DNA from: Pipra filicauda
Lineage: Eukaryota > Chordata > Aves > Passeriformes > Pipridae
Assembly (NCBI RefSeq): GCF_003945595.2
Contig: NW_024104507.1
Span: forward strand, 248,001-312,000
DNA length: 64,000 nt
Direction of reading: 5' to 3'
Shown: positions 36,619-49,602 of the stretch, one piece after another
Layout of the letters: every line of letters begins with the position of its first letter
Position numbering within the stretch: position 1 is the stretch's first letter
Notes under the pieces: generated by a model
The model's database searches: none
Seen by the model: only the letters and a program-made list of their open reading frames with translations
Told to the model about the DNA's origin: nothing
Position numbers and translations under genes: made by a program

Positions 36619-39600
36619 TGATGCATTTTCAAAATAATCAAGTCCCAGCACACACTGAACCAGACTGTGCAGTGCAGATCTCCCAGGGCTTTAGTGGCAC
36701 TGGGCTCCTCAGGCTCTTGTGTGCAGACACACTGCAGTTCCTACCTTCTGGATGGCAGGGTCTAACCCTGTGCCATGTAATGTATGTAATATATAGAGGG
36801 ACACAGACACACCAAATTGCCTTTCTTCACTGAATGCCACATAAAACTTAGAAATACTGACAACTAAGCCTGGCCTTTTGTCTTATATGTTTATTGACTG
36901 TGCTTTTTACTACCTAATGGATGCCTTTATGGTGGGACTGTGTTACAGAAGATCAATTTTAAGTGTTAACCTTGGCTTTGGCAATTGTTTTTAGGTAGAA
37001 AGCAAAACTGACTGTTACTATGAAACTTCTGTGGAATAAATGAATTGATATATATCTGAAATTGTTTCCATAATGACAACTCTTAAAGAAAGATCTACTG
37101 GAAATGTAAATTATTTTGAAATGGATGGAAAAGGTTTTTCTAAAACACCTTGAACTTTAAATTAAAAAATCATATTTTTATTTATTTTAATTTATCCTTT
37201 AATTATTCCCATCTTTATAATGTTAAAGATTCATTTAAATGTTATATTCTATATTCTACAGTGCTTCTCTTAGATAAAAGAATTTAAATGGATCTTAACA
37301 GGAAACTGTGATTTTGTGACATCAAAATTTTAGAGATTTTTTTGTGGAAAAAGTTCATGTAAAATTACAATAGAATTTTAAACTCGTAAGCATTCAAAGA
37401 TAAAAAACCAACTCCCGCTGAAACCTCATCTGTTACACTACAAAGAGCCATACATTGTAATCCTGAAATGGTTCATTATAATATGAACGATTTTCTCTTA
37501 CTTATATTGGTTTCTCAGTTCAACACGAAAAATAATTTCAAATCAAAAAACGTGGCCCCTGACTTTTCAAACATCTGAAAATAAAATATTTTTATATCTT
37601 TAAACATTTTGCATTTAGATACCCTGAAATTCATATATTTTCAAGCTTTTTATGAGTTAACTTTTTCTGAAGGCAAAATTCTCAACTATTATTTTGGGTG
37701 ATGTAACTTCTAAGATCGTATTTTACTGTGATTTATCACTTCCAGGTTTCATTAAAAAAATTCCAGGAGTTTAGTGCAGTAATGTTGCTTTTAAAAACCT
37801 ATTTGTTTGGTATCCAGAAAAAAAAATAGCTCTGTTGCTAAGATAAATGGCCTACAAATATCTGTAAATTAGACCAAGACATATAGCAAGGTGACATTTA
37901 TCAGTAATGCTTTATCTTGCAAATGACTGAGCACACTGGCCTCAGAGCAGCTAAACAAGTAATGGGCTACTCACTGTACAATGATTAATTCATGCATAAT
38001 TCTTTAGGTTATTAGAGAGCAGTACTCAGTGTCTAGCTGATAGACTTTATAGAGAGCATGTTAGGAAATGTACAGTGGCCTTAAAATTTTGTTCTGAAGT
38101 GTGAATAAATACAGGAATAAGACTCCTTAACTCATACAGGAAATAAACGTCAGGCAAATGTCAGGATGAGTCAAGGAAGTATTACAGAAGTGCTTGAGCT
38201 GTACCATAGGCACATGCACTCTTACTGGAACTCATCAGTCAGTGCTTTCCCAGGACACTTTTTATGGAATTCGCAGGGTAGTGTACCTATGTGTGAGATT
38301 TCAACAAAGAAACTCAGACTTGGTGAAGCCTAAACTAGACAGCAAGGGTGAGAGTAATTAAAACAAATAACCCAAGGACCATAATTGATTATATGGGTTT
38401 AATCAGTAAAGGCTGTATTTCTTTTAAAGGGCCTTTTTTTCCAGTTCAGCATATTGGCCTTGATGAATGAATGTGAATAAAGTCCATGGCTTGCAGTAGG
38501 TTCTATTGTAGCAGTGACTCCACACAGCTCTTCAATTATTCATCTATGAATACTGGCTGCTTTACAAAGAGTAAAGTCAAAGGCCTTGACAGTCAACTGG
38601 ATTTGCTAACAGGTGTAAATATAGAATAAATACAATGAGGTAATAGAGTTTTATTCATTGAAATATATTAAGAGAAAGAGAAATTTAACCCAAGCTATCT
38701 CAGTTGAATGGATGTCAAAGTGCTTGAGGAAGAAAAGACAAATTGTATGTTCAGGTCTCAGTGCTGAAGGCATAGCCAAATCACACATTCAGGCCTCAGA
38801 GTCATAAGCATTTTTACAATTTGCAAGAGCAAAGTATCACCTCTTTTTCAGAGAGAGAAACTAAACAAACTACTTAAGAAGAGATCCAATCTTTCTAAGT
38901 CTGTATGCGTTTGCACCAACTGATGAATATGAGTAGGGGTTTCTCAGACTTACAAGAAGTTCTGGACACTCTCCAGCAACCTCTCTCCTTCTGCTCTGCC
39001 AAGTCTGCTTGTTTATTTTCTGTCTGTCATTGTCTGCCACTCACAAGGCAGAATGAACATTACCTTGGATATGGGGTCCAAAGTTCCTTCATTGCATCTG
39101 TGCCCATACTGACCACATTAAACAGCACTGCTCTGGGGGAAAGAGGGGAGGCTTTACTCTGGAAAAAGCAAAATCTTGCAAAGGAGAGGCTTCATTATTC
39201 CCAGACAAGCCTGTAGAGCCATGCAGATCACACATATTATATAGGTAGAACAGCATATGAAGTCACTGATGTGCTACAGCTCTAGGCATATGAGGAAGAT
39301 TAAACCTTTAAACCACAGGCTTTAATTTTCAGTAATTTTTTTGTTTGTTTGTTTGTTTTTCACTACAGTCCCTATTTCCCAAAACTTCTGAAACCTAACA
39401 AGTGCCCACAAAACAGCACATACTCACAAACAAGTTACTCCTGAGCCACAGCAAACCAGTGTTTCTTCTTGCAACATCCCTACACAGAAAATCCCTAGGA
39501 ACTCAAACTTTTCCTGGAGTTCAGTGTTAAAGTACAGGGAAGCTGTCTGTACTCCAGTCACTTAGAACTGACTCAAAAATTCTAAAATAACTGGATGTTT

Positions 39601-40364
39601 CTATCCTTTACAAAACAGCCTTAACCAAAGGTGGCAGGGCCGTGTGAACGGGAACAGGTTGTGATGGTTACACGCTGCATTTTTCCATATTCCTGCTCTG
39701 CCCTCTCCTGGGACAGCCAGCACGGTGCTCACCCAACCCACAGCAGGCCATGGCATGGACAAACAGCACAGGAAAAATGAACTACACATCTGAACGACAC
39801 ATTCATGCTGTGAATCACTGCATTTTTCTAAATATCAAGTAGAAGAACAAACAACCCGAAAAGTAAGATGATTTGGGTATAGGTTTGCTATTTACTGTCA
39901 CATTTAAATTAAAACCTTTAGATGAAAAGTGCAACATTTTTCTTAAATAAAAATTTCATTGTAACATGTCTTTATTTTTTCTGTTGTATTACCTGAGTAT
40001 TTTATTTCAAATTTAAACTTCAAAATAAAAGGAAATCAACTGATATGTACTTATATGGATTTGTAAAGAGATTTTTTTTTTTTTTAAATTCAAAACTGTG
40101 TGCTGATTATATCATTTAGGGGTTGACTTTAACTAGCCTACATCTTTTGACTTATTTTTCAGTGGAAAGAGACACTTCCAGTTAATTTCAGATTAATCAC
40201 TGATTGCTGGCCATCATTGCTGGTAATAGTTAAAAAAAAAATAAAAATTAGCTTTTTAAAATGAGAATGCTTAAAAATAAAGCCTGTAATATATTTTAGG
40301 AACGTAAAATAACCTGTACCCAAAGCTTCCATGCCATTTTGGGGCATAATAATCCCAAACCACT
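36619..40364. other. Non-coding, no recognised gene
   Basis: The first 170 bp (to about 36790) are less AT-rich and may be further CR1-related or unrelated old sequence. The rest is AT-rich unique DNA, extremely so between 37140 and 37700. A (GTTT)n run lies at 39336-39360. Frames reach 103 codons (38905-39216, plus) with no recognisable family. Confidence 0.5.
39336..39360. repeat. (GTTT)n simple repeat
   Basis: Four GTTT units after a T run and followed by another T run. This is an ordinary microsatellite-like tract. Confidence 0.8.
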
Positions 40365-40702
40365 TCAAAACCCCACCCAACCTGGCCAACTTCCAGGGAT
40401 GAGGCAACCACAGCTTCTCTGGGCAGTCTGTACCAGAGCCTCACTACCTTCACAATAAAGAATTTCTTCCTGATATCTATTCTAAACCTACTCTATTTCA
40501 GTTTAAAGCCATTCCCCCTTGTCCTATCACTACATGCTCTTGTAGAAAGTCTCTCTCCACCTTTCTTGTAGACTCCCTTCAGGTACTGAAAGGCCACAAC
40601 AAGGTCACCCTGGAACCTTCTCCCCCACGCTGAACAATTCCAATTCTCCCAGCCTTTCCTAACAGGAGAGGTGCTCCAGCCCTCTTATCATCTTCGTGGC
40701 CT
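40365..40702 (-). mobile_element. CR1 LINE fragment, 3'-untranslated region
   Basis: Read on the minus strand this is the 3' part of a CR1 copy of a different subfamily from the one at 35752. Characteristic plus-strand blocks are aacttccagggatgaggcaa (40388-40407), aagaatttcttcctgatatc (40459-40478), agccattcccccttgtccta (40506-40525) and gagaggtgctccagccctct (40665-40684). The terminal 3' tail is not recognisable, either lost or decayed, and the 5' side is truncated. Two overlapping minus frames of 82 and 60 codons fall on its left end and are not genes. Confidence 0.92.
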
Positions 40703-42327
40703 CAAGGTACCCTAATTTGAAATTGTCAGTTTAGCAGCATTTGTGAAAACTTTTAACCAATTGAGAAAGGAGGTCAGAAGTTCACATAAGTACAATTTAT
40801 TTCTTTAAGCGGTGGTAACTTTGTCTGATAACTTCTTTCTGATGGGCCAGTCAGTCTTTCGATCTGTTCTTTGTGCAAGTTAAAAAGCATTCTGTTATTA
40901 ATGCTTGACTGAGTAACTGTCACTTTACAGCAAGCAATATCCATCAGACAAAATGTGTACATCTACTTCAATTACAGGCAGACAAGTATAAAAGTTGCAA
41001 AAATAAAGCATTTAAGAGGAAACATGCCATTTGCATTGACAAGATCTCCGTTCCAGAGTATCCACTCCCCAGGTGAGGTAGATCTCTTGTCTTTGTGAAT
41101 TTTGATCTACACTGTTTATAAAGCAGAGGGCAGCACCTCGGACAAAAACTCATCAGCAAATCATCAAGGCACAGCATAAGAATTTCTTCATGAATTGCCC
41201 CTTTGCCATTTAGTTAATGCAGTGACCTGTTGTACTGAGGATAAGTTATTAAGTAATGAAATGGGATGATTGGATTAAGCTAATTACTTGCTTTGAAATG
41301 ACATTTGTACATAGATTCTTTGGCCTTGCCAGAATGAATTATACAGCCTAAACACTGTTTTTTGCATTCATTTCACAACTTCCAAAGCCATGTTTTACCT
41401 GATAGATTGGATCACTAAAAATGTGATTAAAAAATTAAGTCACATAATGCACTACTGCAGTGAAACAGACTCTGTATAACGAATCACAGGGTGATCAATC
41501 TAGCCTGAGGTGCCTGTATTAATAATTATAATAATAGGTCTGATCAGATTATTTAACAGAGCTAATATTCTGTGCAGAGGGATATAGAACCTAGGACTGC
41601 AAAGTTTTATATAAGAAATAATCATTCTGACAAAAAGACTGCAGTATGGAAAATGCTTTTTGCTTCTCTTTTATTTTACTAGTAAAACCACAGTTCAGAA
41701 AGTAAAAGAAGGCTTTGCTACAGTCTATCTGCTGGGGAATCTTTGTGAACAGGTTAGAAATTCCCACTGGTCTTGCTCCTCATCTCCTCTTTTTACTTTG
41801 TGTGCATGAAGAGAGCAGTTAATGGCTTTCTGTGTAGAAGAATAAAAGGCTGGTAGGTGTTTCAAATTTAATCCCACAGCAGACACAAGCCAAATGAGAA
41901 AATGTTTCTGTGGTACATCTCTACCTGCACTGTATGTCCCATTATCTTAATCCACCCTGACAATCCTGCTACTGCTTCTGACAGGTTTTGTGGCAGGAAC
42001 CACTGAACAGAGAAGATAGGATCCATAATCGATCATCAGCTCAATCACTGCAGCCTCTGGCACAAAGACAGAGTGGAATCAGGGTCAAGAGAGGCAGAAC
42101 ATGTTGAAGGGGTGGAAAAAAGGGGAGGAGAAGAGATATCACACTGCAAAGGAAGAGAATGGAATAAAACAAATGGAAGGAGCCAAAAACAAAAGACCAG
42201 GATGTGCCAGAAGCAGCAGATTCTCACCACTTGTCACAAACGGACTGATTCACTTCACTTGTAAGAGAGAAGCAACTATATACTTTAGTAAAGCAGTGAG
42301 TTAATTCACAAAATTCTATTGTAAATG
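40703..42327. other. Non-coding; possible conserved AT-rich element near 41.2-41.6 kb
   Basis: No coding signal. The part 41220-41560 is unique, free of simple repeats, and holds closely spaced homeodomain-type motifs: GGATTA (41272-41277) followed by TAATTA (41281-41286), then several ATTA/TAAT cores. This is the look of many vertebrate conserved enhancers, but AT-rich DNA produces such motifs easily and I cannot test conservation. Confidence 0.35.
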
Positions 42328-42877
42328 TGATAGTGGTTTAACAAGATTTGATGCCAAGGTACTCTTGACCCTGCATAGAGGACAGGGTCAGAAAAAGCTG
42401 TCAGGGAGACCCTCCTGTTGACTCACAAGGTTCAGGGAGGACCCCCTTGTTTTCTAAACTCCTTCTCAGAGAGGAGTCTAGGTTTGGGTGGATCCAGTCC
42501 TAGTCCCAGGTTTGGTCAGGGATTTATGTCTAAAGGATTATATGTGCACAATCAATCCTTTGTATCACGTAGCTAAGATTTCAAAGTTTAGCCTCCTATT
42601 GATCCCTTACCCAGGATCTGCTGTGGCAATCCTTACTTAAGGGGACACCTGTTCTTGGAGCAATATAAGATTTTCAAAGGTGAAAGGAGCCCAAGGAGAA
42701 GTGAATAAGCTTTCCTTGCAATAGCTAAAGCACAGTTCAACAGATACTAGTCCTGACTGAGGACTATTTCCCAGGTTGAGGTTTAGGGGAAGGCAGATGT
42801 ACACCCACCAGGCAGCTAAGGGATACAGTTTCTTGTACGAAAATCTTGGTCTCTTTTCCCCTAAAAAAAAAAAAAAA
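42328..42877. mobile_element. Candidate LTR-type interspersed repeat
   Basis: About 535 bp that is richer in G and C than its flanks, begins near a TG (tgtgatagtggtttaacaag) and ends near an A15 run (42863-42877). Parts such as cagggagaccctcctgttga (42403-42422) and gattgatccctta-like segments resemble LTR-type repeats I associate with bird genomes, but I cannot name the family. I found no convincing target-site duplication or clean CA end, and the orientation is uncertain. It could also be an unrelated unique block. Confidence 0.4.
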
Positions 42878-45640
42878 GTAATTTCAGTTTTATCTATCTT
42901 ATTTTCATCTATTTTTTTTTCTAATTATTTCCTGAAAGAGAACTCGGTTCTTATAGAATGACTTGTTCTTTCTTTTAGTGTTGACTGCAAGTTGCATGTC
43001 ACCTCAAACATTTATCTTGTTCTATACTATATATTTGCACCTCCCCTTGCAGGCATTTTGGCTCTGATATAACCATTCTGGAAAGAGTCCTGAATGAAAT
43101 CTAGTGTTCTGCTTCTCTTGTAAGATGTTTGGCTATATCCTAGGTAATGTGAAAGCAATTTATCCAATTTGTCAGAGGGGCTTTCTGCTGTATTTAAGCA
43201 AGAATCAATCTTCAATTAAATGATGAGCTAATGGTGTTAAATATATAAACTCAGTGAAAATTATTATAAAGTAGGATCCTGTAGGGCTCAGTTAGAAACA
43301 TGGAAATAGCAAAGTAAAGAAGTTTTACACAGCTAAAACAATAAAGTTATTTTGAATACCAGTTTATTGGAGTGAATTTCACCTGACAGGAAAAGGGCTC
43401 TCTTTTGTAAATATTATCTGTGCAATCTAAGTGAAATCTTCAACTGTGGATAAATAGTTAGGATGGTTTTGTCTTGCTGTTTCTAGTTATTTTTTATGGC
43501 ACAGTACCACCTAGAGGCCCTCTTGTCCTCTGTGCTTGTTCCTGTGAGAAGTGGGAAGCAGAACTTTTCAAGCTTTTTACCATTTGCATAGACAAGACAG
43601 AAACAACACGAGAAAGAAAAGGTGGAGAGGATGGAGTCCCTTCAGAAGAAATACAGGATCTCAAAGAGATAGCAGCCAAATTTCCTCTGTCATTGCATTT
43701 CTCCAGTATAAGTAGCCACTCAAATTGATGCAGAGATTTGATCTCCAGCCCTTTTTGCATGTCTCATGATATGCCACATCCTGTGAAATAATGCAATATG
43801 AAATAGTATTTCCTAACCCCTCTGTCTCATGGAGGAGGTGCAGATGTATCCCTCTGGCAGAGTTAAAGGCTCCCTTACTCTCATCCTTGCAAGCATTTTT
43901 AACGCAGAAATAAAATAGATCACCTCTAGAACACAATTTTAATTATATTAGATAGAATTTTCCTTTCTGGTTTACTCAATGAAACTACTGACACCTGCCA
44001 CAGAGAATGTTCATTCTAAAGATAAACACTGTCTAATTGTCTGAGAGTCTCATTCTTTTCGCAGACAACAAAAATCAGCAGATTAAAAAAATTATTGCCA
44101 GCAGGATGTTCTGTATTTCATATGTAGCATGTAGCATCCTGCCTGAGCATTGATGCTACCTACAGCTCGGGGAATCTCCTGGAAGTTGCAGAGAAAGGTA
44201 ATAGGACCAGGGTGATGCTATTTAGTCACTGCAGATCATCCAGGACAGGGCCCCAGAACATTGATACCTCCATTTAAGGGAAGCAGGGGCAGTGTTTCTT
44301 GCCTCCTCACTTGCAAGATTTCCGCACATACCCTTTATCTTCCCTCTGTGTGTAATGAAAAAGAGCATTATTCATGTTAAGAGAAGTACCAAAGTGCATT
44401 CTTTCAGAGAGAAACACACCTCGATGGAATTAAGCATAAGCCTCTCACCTCCTTAAAAGAGTAAAACTAAGTAAAACACTCAGTAATCTTTTCTATGATT
44501 ATATATTTTATTGATATACTGATTTATATCATAAACACATTAAAGATAATTTCTAATGTGATATGAAATTCCTGCCATGAATTTCAAATGAGATATGTAT
44601 CTTTTAAATTGTCTTTTAATAACCAGAAACCAGATTTGTGTTTATTGATAGTTGGCAATCTGTTAACAGATTGTCAGGAATATAAAATAGAAGAAACTTG
44701 TTGATGGATACTGCTTTGCATAGATTTAATGAGAAGTTAAAAAGATTATTCAATATTTTCTATTTGCAGTGGAGGAAAAGGCTTAAAGAAAAACTGGCAG
44801 CATTCAAGATATCTTGTCATTGCTAGACTGAAAATCAGTACAGTCTGATGGGTTGGCTTGCTTTTCTTTTCTTTGTTTGCAAGTTTTGCTTTTTGTATGA
44901 CCACAGAAGAATTCAAAAATAAACAATGAAGTTAAAATCTCATTAATATAGACAATATGATTTCTTTGAAGCTAACTTTTAAATCAGTTAAAATTACACT
45001 TGTTCTCCCCTTCTACACTCAGGTAATTGCTATATTCAATTTTATCTGCAGGGGGCAATACATAATAAGAAATGCCTAATCTCTCCTATGCTTCAAGTAC
45101 TATCAGAAAATCTGCAAGGAAAAGACAGATTTTACCAAGTCAACCAGAAGTCCAGTATGTGAATTATAGCCTTTTATTATGGATCTTTATGTATGTAAGC
45201 TGAGAGCTTTTCTGCTATTAATCTAAAAAACTGATTAAGTGATTGTCCCGATTTTTCAAGCTGTTCAGATCTCCCCATAGGAACGTTCTCCTTTTGTACT
45301 TTTAGGGAACTGCACTATTTTCTGCATTGCCTAACCCAGTGATGCATGGCATGCACACACACAAACTCACTGAGCACAAAAGGAAGGCAGGCTGTGGGCA
45401 CACTAGAGGGAGCAGATAATAAAGGGGAAAATCAGTTGTCACTTCATTTCCCAGTCAGAAAACTCCATGTAAAATGAACACACTTTTTTTGAAAAGAAAT
45501 AAGCCCTAAGATTAGGCACCTCATGTGTAACTGTTGGCTGTGCTGAGTGTTATGCAAGGACTGGCTCACAAGTGTGGGCATCTCAGAAAAAGAAACCTTG
45601 TGAATAAGATAGAAAAGATGATGAACAGGAAATTGCTTGG
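42878..45640. other. Non-coding, no recognised gene
   Basis: AT-rich unique DNA. Frames of 84-91 codons on both strands overlap one another around 43474-43936, as expected of chance frames. None has a recognisable domain. Confidence 0.5.
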
Positions 45641-45680
45641 AAAAAAATGCTTGCACCTCAAAAAAAAATGCTTGCACCTC
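45641..45680. repeat. 20-bp tandem duplication
   Basis: A run of A followed by tgcttgcacctc occurs at about 45641-45659 and again at about 45660-45680. The copies differ only in the length of the A run. It is a recent slippage-type duplication. Confidence 0.8.
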
Positions 45681-46079
45681 ACCTTGGCTTTGTGAGAGCT
45701 GGTGAAACTAACCGAATTTGCTGAAGAGAGTTTAGATGAAGTAATAGTAGCAGGCATCACGTTGAATGAGAAAGGAATGAAAACATATTCAGGAAGGGTA
45801 GAGCAGGGAAAGCTTCACTCTCCTCACAAAGATTTTGTTCAGTATTCTGCTATTCAAATACAACATCAGAGACCTTAAGAAACTTAATACCTGTGTTCTC
45901 AATACAGGTATTCTGACAGATAACTGTCATCTTAATCATTAACATATTTAGACCAGAAATAAAGATGAAACCTCCCTGCTAATATTCCCGAGAGAGTTCA
46001 CTGCTAGTGCCTCGCTCAGTAAAAGATCTGTAAAATCTCTTTGATAAGGCTTTGAAGCAGGCAGAGCTTTGCAGTGGAT

Positions 46080-46111
46080 CTGCCTAGACCCTCTCCTCTA
46101 AGTCTAGGCAG
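46080..46111. repeat. Perfect 10-bp inverted repeat
   Basis: ctgcctagac (46080-46089) and its exact complement gtctaggcag (46102-46111) flank a 12-base loop. It lies in a stretch less AT-rich than its surroundings (46050-46140). No terminator or RNA family is implied. Confidence 0.8.
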
Positions 46112-48239
46112 AGGAACTCCCCAGAGGCCAGGAGGCTTTTGCATTAAAAAGAAAACTCCAACGGTTTTTATTCAAATATAAAACTGAATAATTAACTTTT
46201 TAATCAGACAACAGATGTTTACTGGGTAAGACAGAATATAAATAAAAAAAAGGTTATATAAAACTCTTCTTCTGCCTACACATCTGGGCAATGCAGATGC
46301 TTCAGCCAGCTCTGAGCTGCAGCAAACTGGCTCGTCCCTTTGACCATTCCTTCCAGCCCCTCCTGGCCTGCTCTCTCCTCCTTCCCCCATCCTCTGACTC
46401 CTGCATTATCTAAGTGCCAACATTATTTTCCTAAGCACAGAACTCACTAAATAGCTCTTTTGCTCCTTGCAGTCCTGTCTGGTTTTCCCCTTGATCAGCA
46501 GGATTGCTGGCAACCAACCTTTTTTTTTTTTTTAATTAGCAACAGCAGCACGGAGGCATTTTGTATTGGAATAGTATTTGACACAATTGAAAACAGACTT
46601 CCTGCCAAAAAGCCATGCTACTGCATTCTTAACTTTGCTCTTCTGTGTGACCCAAGCAGAATGCCACGAAGTGAATTTTCCTTGATCTTTCTCAAAGTCT
46701 CACTGCACACAGCCAAGAGGATTTTCTCTTTAGTGCTTGTGCATGGCATGAAACATGAATATTAATAGATGAGAAGAGGAACTTAAATTCAGATGCAAGA
46801 TTTTTCTTACCGCTTTTGATTGTTTTTACTGAAAATACAAAATGCAAATATGAAGCTACTACAAACAACAACCAGTAAAACACAAAAGTCTCTTACTAGA
46901 TGGCAGTAGCAAAAATGATACCAACTGCACACGTGAATTGAAACATCAGAAGTGACTTCAATTCCCATTCAGGCACAACGATGTCCTCTAGCACAGAAGA
47001 AAAAAAAAGTAACTAAATTTACAGATTGAAGTAGTTGTGCATTGGTGTCAAGAATATATTTAGAATGCAGTACTCCTTAGAGGCTACTTTTTGTGTCATA
47101 CAGTATCAGATTCCAGTGTGTTAGAGGGGAAGCAATATTTCTCTGTAGGGTTTCTGATGCCAGGATGCTCCTCAGTGGTTTATTAACATAATTTCTTGGG
47201 TTTCCCTAAATTTAGTGTTTAGTAGCTGTTCTACCAAGAACATCTTTGTCAACATTCCCATCTCTGCATATGTGTTGACTCCTATGTCCTTTTGAAATTA
47301 TATTCTGGTTTGAATGAGACGTGATCATTAAATTCTGCATACTCAAACATCACTTCAAATATAGGCAAATATATTCAATGCTCTGCCTTGGTAATTCCTT
47401 TAAAGAAACGAAAAACATTCAGTAAATGTTTATCTCCTTTAAGAAATTGTTATGATATGTTTTAATACTTTTCGGAGAGTTTCTCCAGCTATCCTTATAA
47501 AACTGCAGATATATGAGGTGCTATTTTGGACATCCAGCATTTCTTAGAGATGGACTCATTCCTTTTGGTTGCTGTACAGCCCGTGTGAGTTTTAGTGCAG
47601 TTGTTCCATCACAACTCTATTAGCCTGACACAAACTCCTCTATCATGAAGCCTCCCACTTCATGCATAACTGCTCCTACCTCCCATTTAGGTTCAGAGCC
47701 AACGTGCTAAATATAACATTATGGTATACCTGGGAACTGGCAAGTTTTCAGCCTTGATGGAAGAGCAGGAGTGCTCTGAGGTCAAGGCAAGCAGCACAGT
47801 ATACAGTGGTCTGCCATAATCAGTCAAAGGCCTGAGCTACACAGAATTGTTCTTTGCAATTTCCCCTCTTGACCGCAATTCCAGCAGGTATCACGCCAGT
47901 GCTTTCTTCTAATATTGTTCAGGTTTTACGAAATCAAAGGATTACACTGTGTTTAGATCAACTGTGTCAGCTTGCACTTCTCAGAGCGAAAAAAAAAATG
48001 TGTTGTCAGAAGCACAGAGAAATACACTCTGTTTAACCCCGAGGTGATGGGAGATAACATAAGATCTCCCAGAAATGTGATTGTAATGGAATATGAAGAG
48101 GCACAAAGTATTGACATAGCTTAAAATCATGCCAAGTCCAAGCCAAGTAATACATCCAGAAAACAGTAAAATCACTGGGATTTTCTACAGTTGCAATGTA
48201 TCTCATGGTGACTTGATAAGTGTTTGGAGTTCACAGAAG
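46112..48239. other. Non-coding, no recognised gene
   Basis: Unique sequence with a T14 run at 46520-46533. Frames reach 101 codons (46460-46765, plus), but that frame runs through the T run and is not taken as coding. Confidence 0.5.
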
Positions 48240-48375
48240 CAAGAAACAGCTGAGATTGGAAGGGACCTCTGGATGTCACCTTGCCCAACGCCCACTGAGA
48301 GCAGGATTGCCAAGACCATGCCCAGATAGCTTTCAAACATCTCCAAAGTGTGAGACTACACAACCTCTCCAGGCA
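48240..48375 (-). mobile_element. CR1 LINE fragment, short 3' piece
   Basis: The plus strand shows the usual reversed CR1 3' region: gagattggaagggacctctg (48252-48271), then the gcccaacgcccac block near 48283 and a cacaacctctccaggcaa block (48358-48375). The terminal tail is degraded and the copy stops at about 48375. It is old and inactive. Confidence 0.85.
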
Positions 48376-49540
48376 AAAATTAATTTTGCTGTTGTCTATT
48401 GTGAAGGAACAGAGATAACTCAGAAATTATTAACTTATTATTGAACAGCTTGAATCAAGCTTAGCAATTCCTTTTTGGACTAAATTGTTAATGTATTAGT
48501 CTAAAAAGGAACAAGTTTTTTTCTACACTCATGTTGTAGAAAACACTTTCCTTTTGTTTGCTTCTAGTAAAAATGACTTCTGATTGTCCTATAACCCCCT
48601 AAATTCTCTTGACTGGATTCTCAGCTCATGTAGAGTGTATGAAAGCAATTATAAAGTGGCTTCCCTCAGCAGGTTATCTGACTATCAAACTGTCAAAGTT
48701 AGAGGTAATTTCCAAGGACATACTGATTTTCCCATAGTTTAATTTGCCCTTTTTTAGAATAGTGATATGATGGGCAGCTGTATGGCAGATTAATTGCCCA
48801 GTGACAACCAAAGTGGCTGAAGTTCAGTGGTGTGTGAAGTGATCCTCATATAAAACCTGCACCAGCAGAATAGTGGACTTAGATGACCTACTAGGTCATT
48901 CCTATTTCTGGTGTCCAGAACTGTGTTACAGAGTCGATAAATCAATGCAATATCCTTCTAAAAGGGAAATGTTACAGATATAAATGCTGCTAATTATATA
49001 TAAGTCTGCAATTTACTTGGTAGAACTTAAAGTATTACTACTGCCTGTTACTAGATGTGTCTAAATGCCAGTAGGTTTCATTCAGTGCAAAGTATAATCT
49101 GAATTGCTAATCCAATGGCTTTCAAATGAAGTTGCTATTCATTTAACTGGAGATGTAAAAGACTGTGGTTGGAGCTGAAGGTCGTAATTTCATCACCCTT
49201 TATTATGTGGTTTAGATAATGGTCTGTTATGTACTATGTGTGTATCTAAAGTATATCATCATGGTTTTATTTCCCTGGGCTCTGGCATAGTGCATTTCTG
49301 TGTACACTTCTGATGAGTCATTTCCCTTTTTTTCACCCAGAGGACCATCACAGAAAATGATGCCTTGCCCTTTGTAACATGAGAGGACCAGGAACTTGTT
49401 GTCAATTGCCAGGGGCAAAAGAAGTTCAAAAACCTGTTTCCATTCTGTTCTTCTGTGTATTACAGTGTGGTAGTACAAGAGACACTGACAGACATCTCCT
49501 CTCTTCCATTTGCTACATTCCCATAAGGAAACAATCACTA
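48376..49540. other. Non-coding, no recognised feature
   Basis: AT-rich unique DNA. A 121-codon minus-strand frame (49227-49592) starts inside the neighbouring A/C-rich tract, which gives it an artificial hydrophobic beginning; it is not taken as a gene. Confidence 0.5.
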
Positions 49541-49602
49541 CCAAAAAAACCCCAAAAAAACCAAACAAAACCACACAAAAAACCCAAACCAAAAAACCCC
49601 AC
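49541..49602. repeat. A/C-rich low-complexity tract
   Basis: About 60 bases made only of A and C, with A runs broken by CC, CCC or CCCC. It is similar in kind to the stretches at 12851-12920 and 19191-19238, and to the reverse-strand T/G tracts at 241-290, 31405-31480 and 54286-54350. Confidence 0.85.

Noticed and set aside
49227..49592. 121-codon minus-strand frame with a hydrophobic start
   Set aside because: The hydrophobic start is a translation of the A/C-rich tract at 49541-49602, and the rest shows no family.
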